64,000 nt of DNA, from NCBI RefSeq assembly GCF_004634215.1, contig NZ_SMMH01000018.1, positions 11,356 through 75,355 of the forward strand, given 5' to 3'. Below are positions 1-9,114 of the stretch, in pieces. Position numbers and translations under genes: made by a program. The DNA is from Deinococcus fonticola (GTDB lineage Bacteria > Deinococcota > Deinococci > Deinococcales > Deinococcaceae). The notes under the pieces are model-generated. The model saw only the letters and a list, made by a program, of their open reading frames with translations. It ran no database searches and had not been told where the DNA came from. Each line of letters opens with the position of its first letter. Position 1 is the first letter of the stretch.

Positions 1-495
1 GTGGTCAGCGGCATCAACATCGGCCCGAACCTGGGCGATGACCTGACGCACTCCGGCACGGTTGCGGCGGCCATCGAGGGCATGGCACTGGGGGTGCCCA
101 GCATCGCCTTCAGCCAGCAGAGCGGCGCGGACGGCGAGTACAATTTTGCGGCTGGCGCGGCGTTCGCGGCGAACCTGGCCTTAAAGGTACTGGAGCGCGG
201 CCTGCCCCGGCGCACGCTGCTGAACGTGAACTTTCCGCACGGCGACGCGAAAGGTGTGCGGGTCACGCGCGTCGGTGAGCACCGCTGGGAGGACAGCATC
301 GTCACGCGTATCGACCCGGAGGGGCGCGAGTACCACTGGGTCGCCGGTACCAGCCGCGCCGAGGACGCGCACGACCTTGAAACCGATTACGGCGCGGTGC
401 AGGCGGGCTACGTGAGCGTCACCCCGGTGCGCCTCGACCTGACCGCCCGCGACCTGCTGCGGGAAGTAGAGGGGTACGTCCCGGACCTCGCCTGA
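1..495 (+). CDS. surE: 5'/3'-nucleotidase SurE (3' part; gene starts before the window)
   Basis: The window opens inside this gene. The 164 remaining codons begin with the SurE core SGINxGxNxGDD, followed by HSGTVAAAIEG and IAFSQQ, which in this family surround the metal and phosphate site. The first catalytic aspartates near the N-terminus lie off the left edge. SurE proteins are metal-dependent phosphatases that dephosphorylate 5'- and 3'-nucleoside monophosphates in the cytoplasm and are linked to stationary-phase survival. The C-terminal part (DYGAVQAGYVSVTPV) matches the usual end of the family, so nothing seems missing on this side. The stop is TGA at 493-495. The two-component operon that follows is about 110 bp away and probably transcribed separately. 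Confidence 0.95.
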   Translation: MVSGINIGPNLGDDLTHSGTVAAAIEGMALGVPSIAFSQQSGADGEYNFAAGAAFAANLALKVLERGLPRRTLLNVNFPHGDAKGVRVTRVGEHRWEDSIVTRIDPEGREYHWVAGTSRAEDAHDLETDYGAVQAGYVSVTPVRLDLTARDLLREVEGYVPDLA

Positions 496-567
496 GTCCC
501 GCCAACCCTTGCGCAGCCCAAAGAGTCCCCCGGCTCACCTCCTACTGACCGCCTGTCTTGCTATGGC

Positions 568-585
568 CTGACATTCGCCTGACGT
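568..585 (+). promoter_or_regulatory. Pho-box-like direct repeat upstream of phoB
   Basis: CTGACAT (568-574), four bases TCGC, then CTGACGT (579-585). Two 7-base repeats spaced 11 bases apart is the architecture of the PhoB-binding Pho box, whose enterobacterial consensus unit is CTGTCAT. It ends 21 bases before the ATG of the PhoB-like gene, which suggests autoregulation. The spacing and sequence are seen; binding is inferred. Confidence 0.5.
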
Positions 586-606
586 GGCCCATCAGAATGG
601 AAGGCG

Positions 607-1302
607 ATGAGCCATGTGGTTGTAATTGAAGACGAAAGCACAGTGCGGGAGGTGCTGCGCTTTCACCTGGAGCGTGCTGGGCTGCGCGTCACCGCCTTCG
701 AATCGACCCGTGGCACCGAAGACGCCCTGCACAGCGCCGACGTGCTGGTGCTCGACTGGATGCTGCCGGGCGAGAGCGGCCTGAGCTTCCTGCGCCGGGT
801 GCGCTCCGAGCCGGAACTGCGCCGCCTGCCGGTGCTGATGCTCACCGCCCGCGCCGCCGAGGCCGAGCGGGTCGAGGGCCTGGAAACCGGCGCGGACGAT
901 TACCTCACCAAACCCTTCAGCGCCGCCGAACTCGTGGCCCGCGTGCGCGCCCTGCTGCGCCGCACCCAGCCGGACGCGCCACAAACCATGAGCAATGGCC
1001 CCCTCAACATCGACATCAGCGCCGCCGAAGCGAAAGTCGGGAGCCGCCGCCTCAACCTCACCCGCCGGGAATTCGACCTGCTGGCCTTCATGACCCAGAA
1101 CGTCGGGCGCGTGTACTCCCGCACCGAACTGCTCGACCGGGTGTGGGGCGCGGATTTCCTGGGTGGAGAACGCACCGTGGATCAGCATGTCACGCAACTG
1201 CGCGCTCATCTGGAAGACGAACCCAGCCGCCCCGCCTTCCTGGAAACCGTGCGCGGCAAGGGTTACCGCATGCGGGCCTGGACGGAGGATGATATGACGT
1301 GA
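607..1302 (+). CDS. phoB: PhoB-like response regulator (OmpR/PhoB family)
   Basis: 231 residues. An N-terminal receiver domain has the acidic pair E8/D9, the phospho-acceptor D50 in VLVLDWMLP, T80 and K102 (in LTKPF). A C-terminal winged-helix domain (about residues 130-228) has LTRREFDLL, the recognition region ERTVDQHVTQLR and the terminal RGKGYRM wing. The family binds DNA as a phosphorylated dimer and controls phosphate-starvation genes. The ATG at 607 follows GGAAGG. The stop TGA overlaps the kinase start by one base (TGATG), so the two are translationally coupled. The assignment to phosphate control rests mainly on the phoU gene downstream and the Pho-box-like repeat upstream; by domain alone it could be any OmpR-type regulator. 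Confidence 0.88.
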   Translation: MSHVVVIEDESTVREVLRFHLERAGLRVTAFESTRGTEDALHSADVLVLDWMLPGESGLSFLRRVRSEPELRRLPVLMLTARAAEAERVEGLETGADDYLTKPFSAAELVARVRALLRRTQPDAPQTMSNGPLNIDISAAEAKVGSRRLNLTRREFDLLAFMTQNVGRVYSRTELLDRVWGADFLGGERTVDQHVTQLRAHLEDEPSRPAFLETVRGKGYRMRAWTEDDMT

Positions 1303-2270
1303 TGCCCGTCACGAAACTCCCTGAACGCTTTGATGACACGTGGATCGACGCCCTGCCCCAGGCCATCCTGCTCACCCGTAACGGCGTGGTCACGCGCGTG
1401 AATGCCGCCGCCGTGCGCCTCTGGGGCGTCCCGCAGGAACGCGCCGAAAACAGGCCGGTGCTGGAAGTCGTGCGCCGCCATACCCTGGAAACCCTGCTGG
1501 AACGCGGCGGGGAAATGGAACTGGAAGTCACCGGGCGCACCCTGCGCTGCACCGCCACGCACGACGACGTGGTCAGTGCCCTGATCGTCGAGGACGTTAC
1601 CGATTACCGCCGCCGCGAAGCCGAACTGCGCGAAGCCGCCGCCGTCCTCTCGCACGAATTCCGCACGCCCGTGACGGCCCTGCGTGGCGTTCTGGAAGCG
1701 CTCGAATACGACATGCCTGCCGACCTCGCGCAGAACTTCGTGCGCCAGGGCCTCATGGAAGTCGAACGCCTCGCCCGCCTCGTCGAGGATCTCGCGGTGG
1801 GGTTCCGCCCCACCCGTGCCCGCACCCTGCCGCTGGCCGAAACCTTCGCCCGTGCCGAACGGCTCCTGGGCCACGAACTCACCGCGCAGGGGGCCACCCT
1901 CACCTTCGGGCAGGACTATCTCGTTCGCGCTGACCCGGACAAACTCCTGCAGGTTCTCCTCAACCTGATCGAAAACGCCCTCAAATATGGCCCGGCCGGC
2001 CAGCCCGTCGAGGTCACCACCGCCGTGCGCGGCACCTGGGTCGAGGTGGCCGTCCTCGACCACGGCGCCCCCATCGGCGACACCGAAACCCTCTTCCAGG
2101 CCCACACGCGTGGGCGCACCGCCACCGGCCAGGGCAGCGGCATGGGCCTGTACATCGTCCGCAGCATCGTTCAGGGCTGGGGCGGACAGACCTGGGTGGA
2201 ACGCCAGGGCGACTGCAACGCCTTCTGTTTCACCCTGCCGGGCGTTGCCGGACTGGGCCGTGAAGCCTGA
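1302..2270 (+). CDS. phoR: PhoR-like sensor histidine kinase without membrane segments
   Basis: 322 residues from ATG 1302; a GTG three bases earlier is an alternative start. Residues about 15-100 form a PAS-like domain (ALPQAILLTRNGVV). The dimerisation helix carries the phospho-accepting H118 in LSHEFRTPVTALRG. The ATP-binding domain has the N box NLIENALKYG and the G2 box GSGMGLYIV; the G1 motif is degenerate (DHGAPI instead of DxGxG). The kinase should phosphorylate the PhoB-like partner. No transmembrane helix is visible, unlike enterobacterial PhoR, so the sensor is probably cytosolic and may read its signal through the PAS domain and PhoU. It is coupled to phoB upstream; phoU follows after 91 bases. 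Confidence 0.88.
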   Translation: MPVTKLPERFDDTWIDALPQAILLTRNGVVTRVNAAAVRLWGVPQERAENRPVLEVVRRHTLETLLERGGEMELEVTGRTLRCTATHDDVVSALIVEDVTDYRRREAELREAAAVLSHEFRTPVTALRGVLEALEYDMPADLAQNFVRQGLMEVERLARLVEDLAVGFRPTRARTLPLAETFARAERLLGHELTAQGATLTFGQDYLVRADPDKLLQVLLNLIENALKYGPAGQPVEVTTAVRGTWVEVAVLDHGAPIGDTETLFQAHTRGRTATGQGSGMGLYIVRSIVQGWGGQTWVERQGDCNAFCFTLPGVAGLGREA

Positions 2271-2361
2271 CCCTCAACCTCCCCCCAGCCAGGCCCTGAC
2301 TTTTTCCTGCCCCCAGGAAGGCACTTTCCACCCAGATTTGACCTCAAGGAGACTACACGAC

Positions 2362-3015
<654 letters not shown>

Positions 3016-3031
3016 GGAAAAGGTTCGTTCC

Positions 3032-3067
3032 GGCCTGGACGTTGGGTTCAGGTCGGGTTTTTGTTTT
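3032..3067 (+). terminator. Rho-independent terminator after phoU
   Basis: Nine-base stem GGCCTGGAC (3032-3040) with GTTCAGGTC (3046-3054), two G-U pairs, loop GTTGG, then GGG and a T-rich run. It starts 17 bases after the phoU stop. Confidence 0.85.
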
Positions 3068-3482
3068 GCTGCCGGGAGTTGCCCACCCCCCCAGCCCCCC
3101 CATCCCAGAGGGACGGGGGGAGCTTACGTTGCACTGGGCAGGGGTGGGACGTGGGCGTCTGTTGGCTCTGGAACGTTGTTTAGGGCAGCAGGGCCGAATA
3201 TTTTGAACGTCCGGGTTCGTGGCGTAAGGCCCGTGCGCTACGCGCCCGACGGCCTTCGGTCTGATTGAACGGGGGATTTGTGGGGTGGGACGCTGTGGAA
3301 GAAAAGTCCTCTCGTGTGGGGACAGGGAGGGCGTCCCAATAGGGCGTTCTGCGCTGTCCAGCACGGTGGGAATTCCAGGTGTTCCACAAACTTGGTCATG
3401 TTCGCGCCGCGCCTCCCGTATGGTCAGGGCAGAGAATCTAGGCCCGTCTGGCCCTGTCTCGCCGCTCCAGGAGGAAAAAGTC
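3068..3482. other. 415-bp intergenic region with a hairpin, no gene seen
   Basis: No open frame here has family features or a convincing ribosome site. A C-rich and G-rich stretch sits at about 3075-3125. A hairpin pairs AAGGCC (3226-3231) with GGCCTT (3251-3256), with GCGC/GCGC inside. The last bases hold AGGAGG (3468-3475), the ribosome site of the next gene. A small RNA is possible but not supported. Confidence 0.4.
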
Positions 3483-4880
3483 ATGAGCCGACCAAACACC
3501 GTCCGCCCCGCCCAGAAACGCCGCTCCCCACTGCCCGCCGTGCTGCTGAGCGCCGTGGTCACTGCCGGAGCCGTGGCGGGCGCCACCGCCGTGTTTTCCG
3601 GCCGCACGCAGCAGACCACCGAAGAATTCGCGCAGAAACTGACGTCCTCGCTGAACGCTTCCGGCGTGGTCACCGCGCAGCAGACGGGGTACCAGAAGGG
3701 GTTTGCCAGCAGCACCCAGACCATGACCGTGAACATCGCCCCGGAGGACGCCGGGAAACCCGTGCAACTGCTGGTCACGAACCACATCAAGCACGGGCCG
3801 TTTCCGGGGATGCGGGGCGTCGGGCAGGCCATCGTGGACACGGACATTCGCTTCGCGGACGCGCAGACTCAGGCGCAGTTCGAGCGGGCCTTTGCCGGCA
3901 AAAAACCCACCATTCGTACCCTGATCGGGCTGGGCGGCGACACCAGCACCCGGATTGAAGTGCCGGGCGGCCGCGTCACCGAGGACGGCTCGACCATGAC
4001 CTGGCAGGCCCTGCAAGGCGACGTGGCGGTCAGCGGCCAGACCACCACCACGAACCTGACCTGGCCCGGCCTGAAGATCACCGGCGCCGACGGTCAAGGC
4101 GAACTGGGGGCCGTTACCCTGAGGGGCAGCACCCACAGGCAAAACGAGCAGGATCAACTGGGCACCGGCACGTCCACTTTTAAGATCGCCAGCATGAAGT
4201 TCACTTCGGCGGGGCAAACCGTGCGCCTGAATAATATGGAGGTCAGCGGGGACTCGCGCCTCAGCGATCCTGAGCACTATGACGGCGTGGTGAAATACAC
4301 CATCGGTGAACTGGCCTTTGCGGACAAGAACCTGAAGAACGTGCAGCTGCACCTGGGCGTGCGCCACCTGGCCCGCGAACCCCTGAACCGCCTGCTGGGG
4401 CTGGTCAATGAAATGCAGCGGGCCAGCACTCAGGGAAATAGCACCCAGGCGGCCCGCACCCCTGACCTGACGCCCGCGCAGGAGAAGCAACTCGGCCAGG
4501 ACATGCTGGCCCTGCTGAAGGACAGCCCACGCTTGACCCTGGATCGCCTGAGCCTCACGCAGCCGGGCGGTGAAATCCTGCTGACCGGGCAGGCCAGCGC
4601 CCCCAGAATGGCGACCATGACCGCCCAGCAGCTTGAGTTGCTGACCGACCAGCCCGCCGTTCTGGCGACCATGGCCGACATTCACCTGGAAGCCGGCGCC
4701 AGCGAGCAGGCCCTCACTGAACTGCTGGGGCTGTTCGGCGGCCGCCTGGCGAACCTGGGCGGCACCCTGCAACCCATGATCGAGCAGGGATACGTCGTGA
4801 AGCAGGGCGACCAGCTCCGTACCGTGCTGGATTTCAAGGACGGCACCCCCACCCTGAACGGCAAGGCCCTGGGAGATTGA
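3483..4880 (+). CDS. YdgA/DUF945-family protein, exported or membrane-anchored
   Basis: 465 residues. ATG 3483 was chosen because AGGAGGAAAAAG lies just upstream. A basic N-terminus is followed by one hydrophobic segment (about residues 14-36, LPAVLLSAVVTAGAVAGAT), either a signal anchor or signal peptide. The rest fits the YdgA/DUF945 family: NHIKHGPFPG at about residue 100, the TWQALQGDVAVSG repeat-like unit, MKFTSAGQTVRLNNMEVSG in the middle, and a C-terminal GGTLQPMIEQGYV helix region. The family is found in the envelope of many bacteria and its role is not firmly known. The gene stands alone between the phoU terminator and a repeat element. Confidence 0.8.
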   Translation: MSRPNTVRPAQKRRSPLPAVLLSAVVTAGAVAGATAVFSGRTQQTTEEFAQKLTSSLNASGVVTAQQTGYQKGFASSTQTMTVNIAPEDAGKPVQLLVTNHIKHGPFPGMRGVGQAIVDTDIRFADAQTQAQFERAFAGKKPTIRTLIGLGGDTSTRIEVPGGRVTEDGSTMTWQALQGDVAVSGQTTTTNLTWPGLKITGADGQGELGAVTLRGSTHRQNEQDQLGTGTSTFKIASMKFTSAGQTVRLNNMEVSGDSRLSDPEHYDGVVKYTIGELAFADKNLKNVQLHLGVRHLAREPLNRLLGLVNEMQRASTQGNSTQAARTPDLTPAQEKQLGQDMLALLKDSPRLTLDRLSLTQPGGEILLTGQASAPRMATMTAQQLELLTDQPAVLATMADIHLEAGASEQALTELLGLFGGRLANLGGTLQPMIEQGYVVKQGDQLRTVLDFKDGTPTLNGKALGD

Positions 4881-4904
4881 GCCGGGCGCGCGGCCGTGCG
4901 TCTC

Positions 4905-5033
4905 TAGAGCATTTGACATAAGAGCGGAATGCTTTTTGTCCGAGTAGAGCAAGTGAATTCAGATGGGCAGGACGAAGAATGAAGCGCTCTGGGGTACTCT
5001 TCCACACCTCCCGGAATTCGGAGACCTGCTCTA
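4905..5033. repeat. dispersed repeat element, family A, copy 1
   Basis: 129-bp element with ends TAGAGCA and TGCTCTA. The interior has the shared blocks GCTTTTTGTCCGAG, GTGAATT, GCAGGACGAAGAATG, GCGCTCTGGGGT and CGGAATTCGGAGACC. Related copies lie at 15467-15594, 37549-37634, 43858-43954 and 59634-59761. The right end provides the TAG stop codon of the oxidoreductase on the minus strand. Confidence 0.85.
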
Positions 5034-6149
5034 CACCTGAATATCTTTCTGCGCCAGTTCGGGGCGGGTGAAGCGCTCGAAACGCAGTGGGTCGATGTCG
5101 ATAAAAGGCGTTTCTCCCAGCGCCTCCTGCGCGATGACGCGCCCCACAGCGGCGGCCTGCATGACGCCGTGGCCGCTGAATCCGCAGGCGTTCAGCCAGC
5201 CGTCGAGGTGCGGCATGCGGCCCAGAATGGGCATCTCGTCGGGTGTGAGTTCGTAGTAGCCCCACCAGCTTGCGCCCCGGTCCAGGCCCGCTTCCTGCAA
5301 CCAGGGAAAACGCTCCAGGGCGGGCAGCAGGGTGTGTTCCAGCCAGTCCCAGTCCAGGCCCTCGCGCCAGCCGGTGTCGGCCTCGTTGGCGCGGCCGATC
5401 AGCAGGCGCTCGCCCTCCGAGCGCAGCCACACGCCGCTGCTCAGGTCGAAGGTCATGGGCACCCGGCGCGGGGTCTTCAGCGGCCCCGTCGTGTACACCA
5501 TGCGCCTGCCCGGCCACACCGGCAGCTCGAACCCGGCCAGCCGCGCCAGTTCGCCCGCCCAGGCGCCGCAGGTGTTGATCAGCAGCGGGGCCTCGAACAC
5601 CCCGGCGGGGGTCTGCACCTGCCACAGGCCATTTATGCGCTTCAGGGCGGTGACGGGCGTGCCGGTGTGCAGCGCTGCGCCCTCTTCGCGCGCCCGCCGC
5701 AGAAACCCGAAGGTCACTCCGTGCGGGTCGACCACCCCGTCCTGCGCCCCGAAGGTGCAGGCCTCGATGCCCGCCGGATCGAACTCCAGCACCTGCTGCG
5801 CTTCCGTGGGGCTCAGGATGGCCGTGGGGGCGCCCAGTTCGCGTTGCCGCGCCACGCCGGCCCGGTGCGCGGGCCACCGCTCCGGCGGCACCAGCAGCAG
5901 GTAGCCGATGGCCCTGAACTCGGCTTCCGGCATCTGACGGTACTCCTGGATGCTATGCAGCGACAGCAAGATGTTGGTGGGCGTGTTGAACTGCGTGCGC
6001 ACCCCCGCCGCGCTGCGCCCCGAAGACCCCAGCGCGGGACTGTCCTGCGCCTCCAGCACCTGCACGCGCAGGCCGCGCTGCGCCAGGCGGTAAGCGCACG
6101 CTGCCCCCAGGATGCCTGCCCCGATCACCAGCGCGTCCGTTCGTGTCAT
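5031..6149 (-). CDS. FAD-dependent oxidoreductase, DAO (D-amino acid/sarcosine/glycine oxidase) family
   Basis: 372 residues. The N-terminus is a dinucleotide-binding fold, VIGAGILGAACAYRLAQRG, ending in the acidic residue that contacts the FAD ribose (VLEA). Next come SSGRSAAGVRTQ and, in the C-terminal part, GYYELTPDEMPILGRMP and GFSGHGVMQAAAVGR, the usual substrate and flavin-capping segments of sarcosine oxidase beta-type and glycine-oxidase-type enzymes. It should oxidise a secondary or primary amine of an amino acid, releasing hydrogen peroxide or reducing a partner; the substrate cannot be told. TACACT lies seven bases before the ATG, so a leaderless message is likely. The stop codon belongs to the inserted repeat element, so the original C-terminus may have differed. 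Confidence 0.88.
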   Translation of the reverse strand: MTRTDALVIGAGILGAACAYRLAQRGLRVQVLEAQDSPALGSSGRSAAGVRTQFNTPTNILLSLHSIQEYRQMPEAEFRAIGYLLLVPPERWPAHRAGVARQRELGAPTAILSPTEAQQVLEFDPAGIEACTFGAQDGVVDPHGVTFGFLRRAREEGAALHTGTPVTALKRINGLWQVQTPAGVFEAPLLINTCGAWAGELARLAGFELPVWPGRRMVYTTGPLKTPRRVPMTFDLSSGVWLRSEGERLLIGRANEADTGWREGLDWDWLEHTLLPALERFPWLQEAGLDRGASWWGYYELTPDEMPILGRMPHLDGWLNACGFSGHGVMQAAAVGRVIAQEALGETPFIDIDPLRFERFTRPELAQKDIQV

Positions 6150-6175
6150 TCACCCGAGTGTACGCTGAGCCGCGT

Positions 6176-6186
6176 GCTAGGCTAGC
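6176..6186. promoter_or_regulatory. 11-bp palindrome between divergent oxidoreductase and TetR genes
   Basis: GCTAG-G-CTAGC is a perfect inverted repeat in the 76-bp space between two divergent starts. TetR-type regulators often bind such sites beside their own gene. Its match to this regulator is inferred only from position. Confidence 0.3.
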
Positions 6187-6225
6187 TTTTAACGCCAAGC
6201 AGGGTCGTGCCTGCCCCTCATTCTT

Positions 6226-6839
<614 letters not shown>

Positions 6840-6843
<4 letters not shown>

Positions 6844-7118
6844 TTCCCCCCACCTTCACGGTCGCCATCCGGGACGCGCTGAAACATGCGCAGGGCCGCG
6901 CCGTTAAACTGAGCCGCACGCAACAGCTGGAAATCGGCGAGGATCTCTTCATCCGTATCGCGCCGGGCGGGCGCAAGTTCCTGCTGTTCAAACTGGAAGG
7001 TGAACCCACCCCCGCCGAAGGCCAGGCCATTGCCGACGTGCTGGGCCTGCAAACCCCGCAGCTCGGCTGGCATCAGGGCAAAACGCTGCGCTCCCTGACC
7101 GTGGTGGAGCAGGGCTGA
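6840..7118 (+). CDS. small protein of unknown function, coupled to the TetR gene
   Basis: 92 residues. The ATG overlaps the TetR stop (ATGA at 6840-6843), which supports this start and makes it a real coupled gene. The sequence is moderately charged with no signal peptide or membrane segment: an N-terminal helix ([16 protein letters not shown]), an [17 protein letters not shown] strand pair and a [16 protein letters not shown] end. I do not recognise a family. Its pairing with the regulator suggests a related role. Confidence 0.7.
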
Positions 7119-7305
7119 GCAGCGGTTCACGGAGCAGGTTTTTTGCGTTCCGGCAGCTCGAAAACGTGCCAGGTCGCTCGGCTGACTGATGGGCACCGCC
7201 GCTGTTTTCCTTTGCCGCCCCGGTCAAGCGCCCAAAAGCTGCACTATCAGCATCCCCATTAGCGACTAAGACCTTAGCTGGTTCATGACCTCCTGAAATA
7301 ACGAG

Positions 7306-7332
7306 AAAGGCGGCCCACCTGGAGCCGCCCTT
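7306..7332 (-). terminator. terminator-like hairpin after the SRPBCC gene
   Basis: AAAGGCGGC (7306-7314) pairs with GCCGCCCTT (7324-7332) across a 9-base loop. It sits 15 bases past the stop of the minus-strand gene and is followed on that strand by TTTCTCG. The region 7119-7305 holds nothing else recognisable. Confidence 0.6.
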
Positions 7333-7347
7333 CATGGTTAAGCCGGT

Positions 7348-8001
7348 TCAGCGCGGGTTGGCGCCTTCAAAGGCCGTCTTGAATTTCTGGAGATCCTCGG
7401 CGATCTGCTGGCTGGGTTCCTCGCCGAACAGTTTGGCCACGGCCGCGCCCAGCGGGCCAGCCGGCGGACGGTAACTCAGGGCCACATGAATGCGGGTCTT
7501 GCCGCCCTCAAGGCTTTCGAACTGCACGCTGCCAGCGTTGTCCACGGTCGCGCCGGGCAGGCTGTGCCAGCCGATGCGCTCGCCGGGCTTGTCGTTCACG
7601 ATCTCGGCTTCCCACTCGACGTGCGTGCCCAGCGGGGCCTTGGCCACCCAGCGGCTGCGCTTGTCGTCCAGCGCGGTGACGCTTTCCAGGTGGCTCATGA
7701 TCTGCGGCAGGTTTTCCAGTTTGCGCCAGTAGTCGTACACCTGCTGCGCGGGCCGGTCGATCACGACGCTGTGCTCCACGAAAATGGGTTTGGCCGCGCT
7801 GGCATTGCCGCTCAGGCCGGCGGCGGCCATCACGGGGTCATTGCCGGTGGCGGCCTTGTAGGCCAGGTAGCCGCCCGCGCCAGTCATCAGCAGGCCCAGA
7901 AAGCCGCGTTTCTTCAGGCCCATCAGGATCAGTGCGCCGCCCGCCGCGCCGTTCATCAGGCGGGTTTGATCCATGTTGCCGGTCATGTTGTTGTTCGTCA
8001 T
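7348..8001 (-). CDS. SRPBCC (polyketide cyclase/dehydrase-like) protein with N-terminal membrane segment
   Basis: 217 residues. ATG 8001 was chosen because GGAGG lies 9 bases upstream; a longer frame upstream has no such site. Residues about 15-55 ([39 protein letters not shown]) form one or two short hydrophobic, glycine-rich segments of the YgaP/DUF2892 type. Residues about 70-210 form a START/SRPBCC fold ([48 protein letters not shown]). The arrangement matches bacterial 'cyclase/dehydrase' membrane proteins, often stress-induced, whose ligand is not known. It faces the same way as the 69-residue gene just upstream. Confidence 0.8.
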   Translation of the reverse strand: MTNNNMTGNMDQTRLMNGAAGGALILMGLKKRGFLGLLMTGAGGYLAYKAATGNDPVMAAAGLSGNASAAKPIFVEHSVVIDRPAQQVYDYWRKLENLPQIMSHLESVTALDDKRSRWVAKAPLGTHVEWEAEIVNDKPGERIGWHSLPGATVDNAGSVQFESLEGGKTRIHVALSYRPPAGPLGAAVAKLFGEEPSQQIAEDLQKFKTAFEGANPR

Positions 8002-8114
8002 TTGTTTTTTCCTCCGTCGATTCAGTCTAGGCTGCCCGTTCACCGCGCCGGGTGAAGCCTTCCCCAAACCAGATTAACGCCGGGACAGCCTGCCGCGCCC
8101 CGCAAGTGGGCCCC

Positions 8115-8324
8115 CTAACGCTCCTGGGTGGGCTGGGTGCCGGCAGGGACGCCCTGCTCGGTCTTCTGTTCTTCGACCTCGCGCGTGGCCGCCTGATCCG
8201 CGCCACTGACCGGCCCGCCCTGCATGTTGGGGTCCAGGTTGGTGTTCGCGCCGTGCGTCTCGGTGGCGCTGCCCGTGGTGGTGTCCCGCGTGGCGGGCGT
8301 GCTGACTGGTTTTCCTTCGTCCAT
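8115..8324 (-). CDS. 69-residue polar, low-complexity protein
   Basis: ATG 8324 is preceded by AAGGAGG at ideal distance, so translation is likely. The protein is rich in T, G, E, Q and A with almost no hydrophobic residues, and is predicted disordered. It has no domain I recognise. It lies 113 bp upstream of the SRPBCC membrane protein on the same strand. Disordered hydrophilic proteins of this sort occur in desiccation-tolerant bacteria, but that role is only a guess here. Confidence 0.65.
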   Translation of the reverse strand: MDEGKPVSTPATRDTTTGSATETHGANTNLDPNMQGGPVSGADQAATREVEEQKTEQGVPAGTQPTQER

Positions 8325-8420
8325 AACTGACGGCCTCCTTCAAGACCCGCCCAGTCTCGTGCACCTGGCGGCCCTTTGTTTTAGAGGAGGGTCAGGACGC
8401 ACTTAAGGTTGGCGGGCCGC

Positions 8421-8960
8421 TCACCACACGTCTCCCGAGCGGTAGTCGCACGTCAGCGGCTGGGTCAGGTCAAGGCCGAGGTCAGCGCGGCCATACACCA
8501 TGACCTCCTCGTCCGGCGTGGGCGTAACGCCCCCGGGTGTGAAACTCCGCCGTTCCCCGAGCCAGTCCAGCCAGCCCGTCCCGGCATACAGGGGGCGGCC
8601 CTCGTCGCTGGGGGACAGCAGCCCCAGATCGTACCCGTGCTCTACCTGCGTGTTCACGCGGCGCATGAGTTGCCGGCCCACGCCGCGCCGTTGCCAGTCG
8701 GGGTGCACGCCCATGGCCTCCAGATAGCCTGCGCGGTAAGGCTGGTTGCCGACCAGAACGGCCCGCTGCACCACCGCCGCGTGGCCGATGACCTGAGCGC
8801 CCTGCCAGGCCAGCGTGTGTAAGCCGCCCAGCGCATGATCCCAGTCTTCGGGGCTGAATTCGCCCTCGTAGACCACATCCAGCAGGGTTCGCAGCGCCCC
8901 GATCTGCGGCTGCGTCAACTGGTGCGTGTGCCGTACGTTAAAAGTTATGGTGTTCGTCAT
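8421..8960 (-). CDS. GNAT acetyltransferase, aminoglycoside 2'-N-acetyltransferase AAC(2')-I-like
   Basis: 179 residues, the usual size of AAC(2')-I enzymes. It follows the mycobacterial AAC(2')-Ic pattern nearly end to end: a [14 protein letters not shown] segment near residue 40, IGHAAVVQR, the acetyl-CoA loop ([14 protein letters not shown]), [22 protein letters not shown] and the terminal CDYRSGDVW. These chromosomal enzymes acetylate the 2'-amino group of aminoglycosides with acetyl-CoA; their natural substrate is debated. ATG 8960 follows GGAGGG. Recognition is from family memory, not a search. argB lies upstream on the same strand, 154 bp away. Confidence 0.85.
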   Translation of the reverse strand: MTNTITFNVRHTHQLTQPQIGALRTLLDVVYEGEFSPEDWDHALGGLHTLAWQGAQVIGHAAVVQRAVLVGNQPYRAGYLEAMGVHPDWQRRGVGRQLMRRVNTQVEHGYDLGLLSPSDEGRPLYAGTGWLDWLGERRSFTPGGVTPTPDEEVMVYGRADLGLDLTQPLTCDYRSGDVW

Positions 8961-9114
8961 GGGTTCCCTCCACCCGAAAAGCCCGAAGCCGCCGCCGTCA
9001 CTTCGGCAGCGCGGCGGCGAGAGACCCGTGGCCTGACCAGCGGTCTGAAGCGGCTGACGAGGTCACCAGGGTGGAAAGGCCAGGCGCTTATTCTAAAGGT
9101 CAAGCCTCTGCGCT

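Noticed and set aside
3180..3389. 69-codon frame in the gap after phoU
   Set aside because: No ribosome site, no promoter box and no recognisable feature; region kept as non-coding.
5169..6185. 338-codon open frame opposite the FAD oxidoreductase
   Set aside because: Antisense to a clear enzyme gene; composition is a GC-rich shadow with no domain.
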